Assembly: GCA_027483605.1 (NCBI GenBank)
Contig: JAIXUE010000013.1
Span: 1 to 54,108, forward strand
Length of the DNA stretch: 54,108 bases
From: Cryomorphaceae bacterium
GTDB taxonomy: Bacteria; Bacteroidota; Bacteroidia; Flavobacteriales_D; Crocinitomicaceae
Direction of reading: 5' to 3'
Below, one piece after another: positions 17,889 to 26,389 of this stretch. Numbering within the stretch: position 1 is the first letter of the stretch; every line of letters begins with the position of its first letter. The position numbers and the translations under genes are program-made. The notes under the pieces are model-generated. The model was given only the letters and a program-made list of their open reading frames with translations, had not been told where the DNA came from and searched no databases.

Positions 17889-19136
17889 ATGTCAGCAGAT
17901 CTCTTCGAAAAAATCAAGGCAAACCGCGGACCACTCGGAATGCATGCCAAAGAATCTCATGGGTACTTCACCTTCCCCAAATTAGAAGGCGAAATTGGCC
18001 CCCACATGAACTTCCGTGGAAAAGAGAAGCTCAATTGGTCACTCAATAACTATCTCGGACTCGCCAACCATCCTGAGGTTCGCCAAGCAGACACCGACGC
18101 CGCAGCAATCTACGGTTTTGGTTCGCCAATGGGCGCACGCATGATGTCCGGCAATTCTAATCATCACGAACAACTCGAAAACGAGCTTTCTGCATTTGTC
18201 TCAAAAGAAGATACCATTTTATGCAACTTTGGCTACCAAGCCATTGTATCAGCAATTGATTGCTTAGTAGACCGCCACGATGTCATTGTCTACGATGCGG
18301 AGTCACATGCTTGCATCCTCGACGGCGTACGTTTGCATATGGGCAAGCGCTTTGTATTCAAGCACAACGAAGTCGATGACTGCGAAAAACAACTCCAACG
18401 CGCCACCAAACTAGCTGCCGAAACAGGCGGAGCTATCCTCGTGATCACTGAAGGTGTCTTCGGGATGCGCGGCGACCAAGGAAAACTCAAAGAAATTGTT
18501 GCACTCAAAGAAAAATACAACTTCCGCTTATTCGTCGACGACGCACACGGCCTTGGTGTATTGGGTGCAACTGGTGCCGGAACAGGCCAAGAGCAAGGTT
18601 GTCAAGATGGCATCGATATCTACTTCGGTACTTTTGCCAAATCCTTTGCGCTCATCGGTGGCTTTATCTCCTCTGATGCACAAGTGGTAGAATACCTGCG
18701 CTACAACATGCGCTCGCAAATTTTTGCCAAGGCCATGCCAGCTGCGCTCGTACTTGGTTTGCTCAAGCGCCTAGACATGATGCGCAAGCATCCAGAACTC
18801 AAAGACAAACTCTGGGAAAACACCAACGCCCTGCAAAATGGTCTCAAAGCAGCAGGTTTTGAAATTGGCCCAACAGATAGCTGCGTCACTCCAGTTTACC
18901 TTAGTGGCTCCATTCCAGAAGCAACTAACCTGATTTTCGACCTTCGTGAAAACTATAACGTTTTCTGTTCAATGGTAGTATATCCGGTGGTTCCAAAAGG
19001 CATGATCATCTTGCGCCTCATCCCTACTGCGGTTCACACCCTAGAAGATGTCAGCTACACCATCGACTGCTTCTCCAAAATTGTCGGCAAATTAAAAGCA
19101 GGCGAATACATGTCAGACAAAATTGCAGCAATCTAA
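17889..19136 (+). CDS. Alpha-oxoamine synthase (serine palmitoyltransferase / cysteate acyltransferase type)
   Basis: 415-residue PLP enzyme. Fold-type I features are the NNYLGL N-terminal motif, the ESHACI/DDAHGLGVLG PLP-ring contacts and the Schiff-base Lys in FGTFAKS. The family condenses an amino acid with an acyl-CoA or acyl-ACP: KBL, AONS, SPT or the cysteate acyltransferase of sulfonolipid (capnine) synthesis. The long EIGPHMNFRGKEKLNWSLNNY opening is characteristic of a Bacteroidota subgroup usually annotated loosely as KBL or AONS. No biotin or threonine-degradation genes are adjacent, so a sphingolipid or sulfonolipid role is more plausible, but this is inference. ATG 17889 is supported by the promoter box 15 nt upstream. 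Confidence 0.85.
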   Translation: MSADLFEKIKANRGPLGMHAKESHGYFTFPKLEGEIGPHMNFRGKEKLNWSLNNYLGLANHPEVRQADTDAAAIYGFGSPMGARMMSGNSNHHEQLENELSAFVSKEDTILCNFGYQAIVSAIDCLVDRHDVIVYDAESHACILDGVRLHMGKRFVFKHNEVDDCEKQLQRATKLAAETGGAILVITEGVFGMRGDQGKLKEIVALKEKYNFRLFVDDAHGLGVLGATGAGTGQEQGCQDGIDIYFGTFAKSFALIGGFISSDAQVVEYLRYNMRSQIFAKAMPAALVLGLLKRLDMMRKHPELKDKLWENTNALQNGLKAAGFEIGPTDSCVTPVYLSGSIPEATNLIFDLRENYNVFCSMVVYPVVPKGMIILRLIPTAVHTLEDVSYTIDCFSKIVGKLKAGEYMSDKIAAI

Positions 19137-19161
19137 GCGGGCAGTTTACTCAAATAACAAC

Positions 19162-19198
19162 AAAAAAAATACGGATCATTCGACCCGTATTTTTTTTG
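19162..19198 (+). terminator. Bidirectional terminator overlapping the 3' end of rhlE
   Basis: AAATACGG (19167-19174) pairs with CCGTATTT (19185-19192), flanked by A-run and T-run. The rhlE stop codon (19176-19178, minus) sits in the hairpin loop, so the last codons of that gene double as one arm. Confidence 0.7.
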
Positions 19199-20285
19199 CA
19201 ATGAGTTTTTCGATTGCTTTGAAGTATTTGTGATCCTCTGGCTCGCAGAAAATGACCGACCTGCCTTCGCGGCCAGCTCGGCCCGTTCGGCCTATTCGAT
19301 GCACGTAGGTTTCAGCAACAGTAGGCACATCTGTATTGATAACCAAATCAAGACCTGAAATATCGATTCCGCGCGCAGCGATATCGGTGGCTACCAAAAT
19401 ACGGATTTTGCCTTCTTTGAAATGATTGAGCGCCATTTGACGCGCGTTTTGAGACTTGTTGCCGTGAATTGCAAGCGCCTCTAGTTTATTTTTACCAAGC
19501 ATGCGCACCAGTTTGTCGGCGCCGTGTTTGGTGCGCGAAAATACCAAGACGCTTTCAGCTGGATCTTTTTTGAGTAAGTCTACCAAAGAAGCTTCCTTGT
19601 GCTTGCGGTCTGCAACGTGGTACATGCATTGATCAATGCGTTCGACTGTAGAAGAAACCGGTGTAACTGTCACTTCTATTGGTTGTTGCAACAAGCTCTG
19701 CGCTAAGCTCTTGACCTCATTTGGCATGGTAGCCGAAAAGAGCAAGGTTTGGCGTTCTCTTGGCAGCAATTTTACAATGCGCTTGACATCGTGGATGAAA
19801 CCCATATCGAGCATGCGGTCTGCTTCGTCTAAAACAAAAATAGACAGCTGCTTAAGGTTGACAAAGCCCTGTTGGTGTAAATCGAGTAAACGACCAGGCG
19901 TTGCAATCAGAATTGCTGGCTTTTGCTTGAGTGTCTGAATTTGTGCATGTGCTTTGACACCGCCAAAAATCACCAACGAACGCATGCCGAGGTGCTTGCC
20001 GTATTCTTTGAAGTTGTCGGCAATTTGGATCGCGAGTTCACGGGTTGGTGTTACGATAAGCGCTTGAATACCACCGTTTAGCGGTTTCTTGGCATGCAAT
20101 AATTCCAGAATTGGAATGGCAAAAGCAGCGGTTTTCCCTGTTCCGGTTTGAGCTAGACCAATGAGGTCGCGTTGTTCGAGAATAGGTGGAATGGCTTTTT
20201 CTTGGATCGGGGTTGCATTTGTATAGCCTTTTTCAGCGATGGCTTGAAGGAGCTTCGGCTCCAGGGGTAATTCATTAAATAACAT
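19176..20285 (-). CDS. rhlE: DEAD-box RNA helicase, RhlE type
   Basis: 369 residues: a bare helicase core without long tail. It starts MLFNELPLEPKLLQAIAEKGYTNATPIQ (Q motif), then [25 protein letters not shown] and HRIGRTGRAGREG. RhlE-type enzymes remodel rRNA and mRNA structures. The start at 20285 is chosen because it begins the conserved Q-motif region; an 11-residue extension to 20318 has no family support. Two -7 boxes lie about 55-65 nt upstream. The 3' end is nested in a terminator hairpin shared with the convergent gene. Confidence 0.93.
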   Translation of the reverse strand: MLFNELPLEPKLLQAIAEKGYTNATPIQEKAIPPILEQRDLIGLAQTGTGKTAAFAIPILELLHAKKPLNGGIQALIVTPTRELAIQIADNFKEYGKHLGMRSLVIFGGVKAHAQIQTLKQKPAILIATPGRLLDLHQQGFVNLKQLSIFVLDEADRMLDMGFIHDVKRIVKLLPRERQTLLFSATMPNEVKSLAQSLLQQPIEVTVTPVSSTVERIDQCMYHVADRKHKEASLVDLLKKDPAESVLVFSRTKHGADKLVRMLGKNKLEALAIHGNKSQNARQMALNHFKEGKIRILVATDIAARGIDISGLDLVINTDVPTVAETYVHRIGRTGRAGREGRSVIFCEPEDHKYFKAIEKLIAKKIRVE

Positions 20286-20339
20286 GTAAGCTTCAATTTC
20301 GAACGCGGTAAACAACATTTTTTACCCGACGAAGTTGTG

Positions 20340-20357
20340 CAAAGGTACGCAAATATA
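20340..20357 (-). promoter_or_regulatory. Tandem -7 elements of rhlE
   Basis: Minus strand TACCTTTG (20340-20347) and TATATTTG (20350-20357), both full TAnnTTTG matches 2 bp apart, upstream of the ATG at 20285. They could give two close start sites. Confidence 0.5.
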
Positions 20358-20368
20358 TCGGAGCGGCC

Positions 20369-21070
20369 TTAAATTGACGCAAGTATGCGCTTGAGCCGGT
20401 TTTCATTGACCTTCAAAATCGTCTCGGAAAAAGCGGAATCTTCATCGAGTAGCTCTTTTTGAGTAGCAGAAAAATGAATGGCAGCCAACTGCTCAATTTG
20501 AGCTAGTTTATGGATATTTCCAGCATTGACGCCACCGCCAGCCATGATTTCTATGCGTCCATTGGCATATTGACTCATTTGTGCGAGTATGGGCATACCG
20601 AGTTCAACATTCGAAGCAAAACCAGAGGTGAGTACGCGCTTGAACCCAAGCCCAATAAGGATATCGAGCGAGCGCTTCCAATCGACACTTTCGTCGAAGG
20701 CGCGGTGGAAAGTCCAGTCGAGCTGCGGCGCGATTTGCATTAAATCTTGTAGTTGTGCTTTGTCTATTTCAAAATTAGCATGGAGCAAGCCCACCACAAC
20801 GCCTTGCACACCTAGTTGGGCACAAAAGGCAATATCGCGTTTGATCAAAGCGATTTCAGTTGCATTGTAATGAAAGCCACCTGCTCTGGGCCGGATCAAT
20901 ACATGGGTATGCAAACCAAGTTCTAGAGCGGTCTCGATAAGACCAGCCGAAGGTGTTAAGCCTCCTTGTTCTAGATTCTGACAAAGTTCTATGCGTTCAA
21001 AAGTATGTGTCTTTGCCAGCTGAAGTGCCTCTAGAGAGGCTGCGCACAATTCGAGTTCTACGTGATTCAT
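20369..21070 (-). CDS. cutC: CutC family protein (copper homeostasis)
   Basis: 233 residues from the ATG at 21070 (MNHVELELCAASLEALQLA). It is a TIM-barrel of the CutC family, with the conserved RIELCQNLEQGGLTPSAGLIE, RPRAGGFHY, FHRAFDES, LTSGF and IMAGGGVNAGN segments in order. CutC is tied to copper tolerance in E. coli, but its biochemical activity remains unsettled. A longer reading frame to 21133 adds an unrelated 21 residues. It is divergent from the E1 gene, with a 73-nt gap. Confidence 0.92.
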   Translation of the reverse strand: MNHVELELCAASLEALQLAKTHTFERIELCQNLEQGGLTPSAGLIETALELGLHTHVLIRPRAGGFHYNATEIALIKRDIAFCAQLGVQGVVVGLLHANFEIDKAQLQDLMQIAPQLDWTFHRAFDESVDWKRSLDILIGLGFKRVLTSGFASNVELGMPILAQMSQYANGRIEIMAGGGVNAGNIHKLAQIEQLAAIHFSATQKELLDEDSAFSETILKVNENRLKRILASI

Positions 21071-21118
21071 CAAGGGCAAAATTGCACATTTTAGGACAAA
21101 AATGAGGTCTAAAAGCTG

Positions 21119-21126
21119 TATATTTG
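21119..21126 (+). promoter_or_regulatory. -7 element of the E1 alpha/beta fusion gene
   Basis: TATATTTG ends 17 nt before the ATG at 21144; it lies downstream of an in-frame ATG at 21102, which it therefore disfavors. Confidence 0.6.
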
Positions 21127-21143
21127 TCTGCAATCAACAAAAA

Positions 21144-23588
21144 ATGGCCAAAGACAAAGCGACCCCAACAACCGAGCAACTCGACTTCAACTCCTTCAAG
21201 CAACAAGTCCTGCTCGACTACCAACTTGCCTGCGAATCCAGAGAAGCCTCCCTTTTAGGCCGAAAAGAGGTGCTCACCGGCAAAGCTAAATTTGGCATTT
21301 TCGGTGATGGCAAAGAGCTCGCTCAGATCGCACTCGCCAAGCAGTTTCAAAACGGAGACTTCCGTTCGGGCTACTACCGCGATCAAACGCTCATGATGGC
21401 AATTTCAGCCCTCACAATAGAGCAATATTTTGCGGGCTTATATGCCCACACCGACGTCGAAATTGAGCCGCAATCAGCTGGCCGACAAATGGGCGGACAC
21501 TACGCCACCCGAAACCTAGATGCGCAGGGCCAATGGAAAGACCTCATGTCTCAGAAAAACAGCTCCTCTGACATCTCTCCTACTGCCGGACAAATGCCGC
21601 GCTTGCTAGGTCTTGCACAGGCTTCTAAGGTTTACCGCGAGCACCCTACACTCAAAGAACTAGAAGCATTTAAAAAATTTACCAACGGCGGCAATGAAGT
21701 TGCTTTTGGCACCATTGGCGATGCCTCAACTTCAGAAGGTCCTTTTTGGGAAACCATGAACGCTGCAGGCGTTTTACAAGTGCCATTGGTCATGTCTGTC
21801 TGGGACGACGGCTACGGCATTTCGGTGCCACGCGAACTCCAAACCACCAAAGGCAGTATCTCCGATGCGCTCGCAGGTTTTCAGCGCAATGCTGACCAAA
21901 AAGGCTTTGAAATATTCGTTACCAAAGGTTGGGATTACCCCCACCTCTGTGAAACCTATGAGAAAGCAGTTCAAATTGCACGCACCGAGCACGTACCGGT
22001 GTTGGTCCATGTCAAAGAAGTGAATCAGCCGCAAGGACACTCTACCTCAGGCTCGCACGAGCGTTACAAATCGGATGAACGCCTCGCATGGGAATCCGAA
22101 TTTGACTGTATTGCCAAATTCAAAGAATGGATCCTATCCTTTGCACAAAAAGGCTTGGTATTGGCAACTGAGGAAGAACTCGAAGCCATCTCCACAGCAG
22201 CCAAAGAACGCATCAGAACAGCAAAAAATAGCGCATGGCAAGCCTTCACCAACGACATTCTACAAGACAAACAAGAATTACTAGAGCTCTTGAACAGATT
22301 CGAGCACAAGCATCCGTTATATTTACAAGCTACGACCTTACAACAACAACTGAGCAAAGAAAAAGACAGCATCCGCAGAGACCTCCTCTCGGCTACCCGC
22401 TTACTATTGCGTCAAAGCATCCAAGACCAAAGTCCTGAGCGCTATGCATTGGCCAATTGGGTAGGCCGTATTCAACTCAAGGCCCAAGACCGCTATAGCT
22501 CTTATCTGCATTCTAATTCAACAGAAAACATTTCTAAAGTTCAAAAGGTAGAGGTTGCCTACAGCTCCGAAACCCAACTTGAAGACGGACGCATCATTTT
22601 GCGTGAAAACTACCGTAAAATTCTTGAAACCCGCCCAGAAGTACTTGTCTTTGGCGAAGATGCAGGGAAAATCGGTGGCGTTAATCAAAGTTTAGAAGGC
22701 TTACAAGAACAATTTGGCAACTTGCGCGTCTCCGACACCGGCATACGCGAGTGTACCATTATTGGGCAAGGCATCGGAATGGCCATGCGTGGCTTGCGCC
22801 CGATTGCAGAAATCCAATACCTAGATTATTTGCTCTACGGCATTCAAATCATGTCAGATGACCTGGCAACAGTACAATACCGCACCAAAGGCGGACAAAA
22901 AGCGCCCCTCATTGTTTCTACCCGTGGCCACCGCTTAGAAGGTATTTGGCACAGCGGATCGCCAATGGGCATGATCATCAATTCGCTACGCGGTGTGCAC
23001 GTTTGTGTACCGCGAAACATGACCAAAGCCGCCGCCTTTTACAACACCCTACTTCAGGCCGACGAGCCTGCACTAGTAATTGAGCCACTCAATGGCTACC
23101 GCACTAAAGAGCGCATGCCGCTCAATTTTGGAGCGTTCACCGAACCACTAGGTGTTCCTGAAATAGTACAAGAAGGCACAGACCTCACTTTGGTTTCTTA
23201 CGGATCTACTTTTAATATTTGCGAATTAGCCGTAGCACAACTTGCCGACCTCGGTATTTCTGTTGAACTCATCGATGCGCAAACTTTGCTTCCGTTTGAT
23301 ATCCATCACCTCATTGGCCAATCTTTGGCCAAGACCAACGCCTTGCTCATTGTAGACGAAGACGTCAGCAGTGGCGCAAGTGCTTTTATGCTCGATCAAA
23401 TCTTAGTCAAGCAAAACGGCTATCAGCACCTTGATCTCGCACCGCAGACCATGGCAGCCAAAGACCATCGCCCTGCCTATGGCTCCGATGGCGACTACTT
23501 CAGCAAGCCCAACCTCGACGACATCATCGAAAAGGTTTTAGAAATGATGCACGACCTCGACCCAGAAAGTTTTCCGAAGGTTTATTAA
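21144..23588 (+). CDS. 2-oxoacid dehydrogenase E1, fused alpha and beta subunits
   Basis: 814 residues. The N-terminal ~400 residues are E1-alpha: YRDQTLM, GRQMGGHY, and the thiamine diphosphate region GDASTSEGPFWETMN with VSVWDDGYG-type residues. The C-terminal ~340 residues are E1-beta: LVFGEDAG, GQGIGMAMRG, EIQYLDY, and the C-terminal transketolase-like domain with LIVDEDVSSG. Fused E1 is common in Bacteroidota, mostly annotated as branched-chain 2-oxoacid or pyruvate dehydrogenase. It acts with E2 and E3, neither of which is nearby. The substrate cannot be settled by motif. A linker of about 60 charged residues joins the halves. ATG 21144 fits the promoter and the family. Confidence 0.9.
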   Translation: MAKDKATPTTEQLDFNSFKQQVLLDYQLACESREASLLGRKEVLTGKAKFGIFGDGKELAQIALAKQFQNGDFRSGYYRDQTLMMAISALTIEQYFAGLYAHTDVEIEPQSAGRQMGGHYATRNLDAQGQWKDLMSQKNSSSDISPTAGQMPRLLGLAQASKVYREHPTLKELEAFKKFTNGGNEVAFGTIGDASTSEGPFWETMNAAGVLQVPLVMSVWDDGYGISVPRELQTTKGSISDALAGFQRNADQKGFEIFVTKGWDYPHLCETYEKAVQIARTEHVPVLVHVKEVNQPQGHSTSGSHERYKSDERLAWESEFDCIAKFKEWILSFAQKGLVLATEEELEAISTAAKERIRTAKNSAWQAFTNDILQDKQELLELLNRFEHKHPLYLQATTLQQQLSKEKDSIRRDLLSATRLLLRQSIQDQSPERYALANWVGRIQLKAQDRYSSYLHSNSTENISKVQKVEVAYSSETQLEDGRIILRENYRKILETRPEVLVFGEDAGKIGGVNQSLEGLQEQFGNLRVSDTGIRECTIIGQGIGMAMRGLRPIAEIQYLDYLLYGIQIMSDDLATVQYRTKGGQKAPLIVSTRGHRLEGIWHSGSPMGMIINSLRGVHVCVPRNMTKAAAFYNTLLQADEPALVIEPLNGYRTKERMPLNFGAFTEPLGVPEIVQEGTDLTLVSYGSTFNICELAVAQLADLGISVELIDAQTLLPFDIHHLIGQSLAKTNALLIVDEDVSSGASAFMLDQILVKQNGYQHLDLAPQTMAAKDHRPAYGSDGDYFSKPNLDDIIEKVLEMMHDLDPESFPKVY

Positions 23589-23621
23589 AAATCCTTAAGA
23601 TTTTCAGTCATTGAACAGCAT

Positions 23622-23651
23622 AAAAAAAGGGGAGCCGAAGCTCCCCTTTTC
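23622..23651 (+). terminator. Bidirectional terminator between E1 and proteorhodopsin
   Basis: AAAAGGGGAGC (23625-23635), CGAA tetraloop, GCTCCCCTTTT (23640-23650). Flanking A-run and T-run let it serve both convergent genes. Confidence 0.88.
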
Positions 23652-23673
23652 AAATATGGATATGGGGTAATGC

Positions 23674-24423
23674 TTATGCTTTTGAATCTGATTTAGCCAA
23701 AGCGTAGATCACCAAACCGAAACCGATTTTGTTAACGGCGTCACCAATGTTGTAAACAACATCCATCCAAGGGTTTGGATCTGAGCTACCGAAAGCACCA
23801 AATAATCCGCCTGGTGTACCAATGATGTAACCTAAAGGATAGATAGCCCATCCTACAAGTACGAACCATGCCAATACGCGTGTTGCTTTCGCAACTGCAG
23901 GTCCAGCAGACTCAGCAAGCTTAGCCACCTCACCATACCAAACAAGGTATGCAATGTAGAAGTAAGCTGCACCTGAAAGAACACCCCACATTACGCTGTT
24001 GTCGCGATCTACAGCCTCACCGAAATAACCGGTTACGAGCATCACTACAGAAGCAAAGATGAGTTTCCAAAGCAAGCTGGTTTTAGCACCTGCTTTTTTC
24101 GTGATCAAATAAAACTCTACACACATTAACGGAACAGTCAGCATCCAGTCTACGTAACGGAAGAACGTAGGTGAAGTTGAAGTTGCTGTGAAATAATCAC
24201 GCATGTAGTAGTAATGGACCGCGGCGATGAAGGTGATGAGACCGGAAACTAAAATGGAGGTTCTCCATTTTTCTTCCATGTTGCGCATTTCCATAAAGAA
24301 AAATGCTGCTGCAGCCATCATGGCCATCGTTCCAATGAAAAAGGTAAATGCGGTGTAAGTATACACATCCCCTTTTTCAAATAGTGCTTGCACGTTGAGT
24401 GCGCTAGATAAAGAAAATAACAT
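23674..24423 (-). CDS. Proteorhodopsin, green-tuned light-driven proton pump
   Basis: 249 residues and seven helices. Functional positions are legible: the helix C motif FRYVDWMLTVPLMCVEFY gives D92 (proton acceptor), T96 and E103 (proton donor), the DTE set of proton pumps. The spectral-tuning position (GPR 105) is M100, which predicts green absorption. H70 in AVHYYYMRD is the conserved His paired with the acceptor; the retinal Lys is K232 in GDAVNKIGFG. Gly147 (helix E) aligns with the fenestration position, Phe152 in GPR and Gly in xanthorhodopsin. The start at 24423 (MLFSLSSALNV) gives a typical short leader; the longer frame to 24507 adds an unlikely basic stretch. No blh dioxygenase gene is adjacent. 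Confidence 0.96.
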   Translation of the reverse strand: MLFSLSSALNVQALFEKGDVYTYTAFTFFIGTMAMMAAAAFFFMEMRNMEEKWRTSILVSGLITFIAAVHYYYMRDYFTATSTSPTFFRYVDWMLTVPLMCVEFYLITKKAGAKTSLLWKLIFASVVMLVTGYFGEAVDRDNSVMWGVLSGAAYFYIAYLVWYGEVAKLAESAGPAVAKATRVLAWFVLVGWAIYPLGYIIGTPGGLFGAFGSSDPNPWMDVVYNIGDAVNKIGFGLVIYALAKSDSKA

Positions 24424-24504
24424 AAAATAGAAAGGTTTAGTTTTTCCTACTCTTTTTGTGGCTTTTCGGATACCGCCAATAATAAATTGAATAACAATGA
24501 TATA

Positions 24505-24524
24505 CAATTATTGTTTAATAATTG
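24505..24524. repeat. Perfect inverted repeat upstream of proteorhodopsin
   Basis: CAATTATT (24505-24512), spacer GTTT, AATAATTG (24517-24524). It lies about 80 nt upstream of the rhodopsin ATG, in the 174-nt gap after sppA, and may be an operator. No clear TAnnTTTG box was found for the rhodopsin. Confidence 0.6.
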
Positions 24525-24597
24525 ATAAAATTTATTCAACAAAATACAAAAAACCTATCTAATTAATTGTCAATATCTTACTGAAACCCTAGTAAAA

Positions 24598-26388
24598 TCA
24601 GTAGAAACGATAGATAAATGGCAGGCGCATTTGGAGGCCTTTCATTTTCTTTATTTGTGCAAATTTTTGATAATAAGCCAATAATTCTTCTGGAATCTGC
24701 ACTTGAGCACTGCTTTTCTCCCCTTCTAATTCTTCGTCGAGAAGCGCCAAAAAGGTATTGAAAGTATTGTCTTCTTTTTGAGGATAATACACAACGTCCT
24801 TCACGCCTACTTGCTTGCAAAGCGAGCTGACACAAAACTTTAAACCGCCCAAAACATCGATCAATTGATTGCGCTTGGCGTCGGCGCCCGTCCAGACCCT
24901 GCCACGAGCAGCACGATGGACTGCTTTTTTACTAAGTTTGCGCCCCGCTTTGACACGATCAATGAACTGCGCATAAACGGCATCAACTTCTGTCTGCATA
25001 AAGGCATACTCTTCTGAACTCAACTTGTGAGTCAGTGAAAGTGAGCCAAAGCGATGAGACCGGACCTCATCAGTGGTGACACCAATTTTATGCTTTAGAA
25101 AATCACCCGCATAAGGTACTACACCAAAAACACCAATAGAACCAGTGATGGTTAAGGGGCTGGCAAATATCTTAAGCGCAGGCATAGCTATATAATAGCC
25201 ACCCGAGGCGGCGTAATCACCCATCGAAACAAAAAGTGGTTTTTTGGCTGCCGTCAACGAGACTTCTTTCCAGATTTCTTCGCTAGCCAAAGCAGAACCC
25301 CCAGGGCTATTGATGCGCAGCACCACGCCTTTCACATCTTCGTCGTCGCGGACCTGACGCAGCATTTTTGCCATACGCGGCGTACTGACGCCTTCGCCTT
25401 CTGTGGCAACATCTCCTTCAGCCAAAATAACAGCAACGTGACGCTCTTGACGGGCCAGTAATTGATTGTCGTGGTAAGTATCGCGGGCATATTTGGTAAA
25501 GGCCTGCAGGCGCAGTGGTGTGTTTTCGTCGATTCCAACTTTCTTCTTTAGTAGTGTAAGAACTTCATGTCGGTACATCGTTTGATCTATCATGCGCTGC
25601 TTTTGTGCATGTTGAAGATTGCGCACTGCAAATGAATTGACTAAGGAATCTATGGTGAGCGTATCTAGTTTTCTACTGCTGGCAATATCGTTGCGCACTT
25701 GGGTCCATAAACCATTTAACAACACTTGCATTTGTAAACGGCTTGAGTCTGACATTTCAGTGCGGTAAAAGGGCTCGACAGCACTCTTGAAATCATTCTC
25801 TTTGCCGCGCACCACCATGACACCAACTTGTAGGTCATCTAGTAAATTTTTGAAAAAATAACTCTCTGCATGTAAACCACTCCAAAGTAAATTGGAACCT
25901 TGCATTCCATATATCTCTTTGCATGCGCTGCTGACGTAATAATCGAGCTGTCCGAGCTGTTCTCCGGCTAAGTAGGCAACAACAAATTTGCCAGACTTCT
26001 GAAACTCTTGAAGAGCTGCGCGCAGCTCTTTTGCCGTGGCCATGCCCATTGTTGGACTTTTCATTTCCAAGAATACGCCTTTGATTTTTGAATCTTGGGC
26101 CGCCTCTTGCAGACCAACTAAGATTTCTGGTAGGCCTAGTGTACGGCTCAGGCGCAGTGTTGTTGGATCAAAAGATTCTTCCGAAACATCTTGAATAGGA
26201 CCAGACAACTTGAGGTGCAATACTGTTTTGTCTTGCAGTGCGAGTGGCGCAGGCCCGAAATCTCCAAACGAACCGATGATGCCTCCTAATATGAGAAAAA
26301 AGAAAATCATGCCGACCACACCAGCGACAAATACCGCTAAAAAACTAGGCCAAAACAACTTACCAAAAGAAAGGCGGTTCTCAGACAT
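24598..26388 (-). CDS. sppA: Signal peptide peptidase SppA (67 kDa type)
   Basis: 596 residues with one N-terminal transmembrane helix (about 10-35), then two tandem ClpP-like domains. The catalytic Ser sits in YAASGGYYIAMP (about residue 395) in the C-terminal domain, with the catalytic Lys expected in the N-terminal domain as in E. coli SppA. The enzyme degrades cleaved signal peptides in the membrane. Its ATG is 1 nt after the M1 peptidase stop, so the two are co-transcribed. The gene ends 175 nt before the rhodopsin start. Confidence 0.93.
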   Translation of the reverse strand: MSENRLSFGKLFWPSFLAVFVAGVVGMIFFFLILGGIIGSFGDFGPAPLALQDKTVLHLKLSGPIQDVSEESFDPTTLRLSRTLGLPEILVGLQEAAQDSKIKGVFLEMKSPTMGMATAKELRAALQEFQKSGKFVVAYLAGEQLGQLDYYVSSACKEIYGMQGSNLLWSGLHAESYFFKNLLDDLQVGVMVVRGKENDFKSAVEPFYRTEMSDSSRLQMQVLLNGLWTQVRNDIASSRKLDTLTIDSLVNSFAVRNLQHAQKQRMIDQTMYRHEVLTLLKKKVGIDENTPLRLQAFTKYARDTYHDNQLLARQERHVAVILAEGDVATEGEGVSTPRMAKMLRQVRDDEDVKGVVLRINSPGGSALASEEIWKEVSLTAAKKPLFVSMGDYAASGGYYIAMPALKIFASPLTITGSIGVFGVVPYAGDFLKHKIGVTTDEVRSHRFGSLSLTHKLSSEEYAFMQTEVDAVYAQFIDRVKAGRKLSKKAVHRAARGRVWTGADAKRNQLIDVLGGLKFCVSSLCKQVGVKDVVYYPQKEDNTFNTFLALLDEELEGEKSSAQVQIPEELLAYYQKFAQIKKMKGLQMRLPFIYRFY

Positions 26389-26389
26389 A

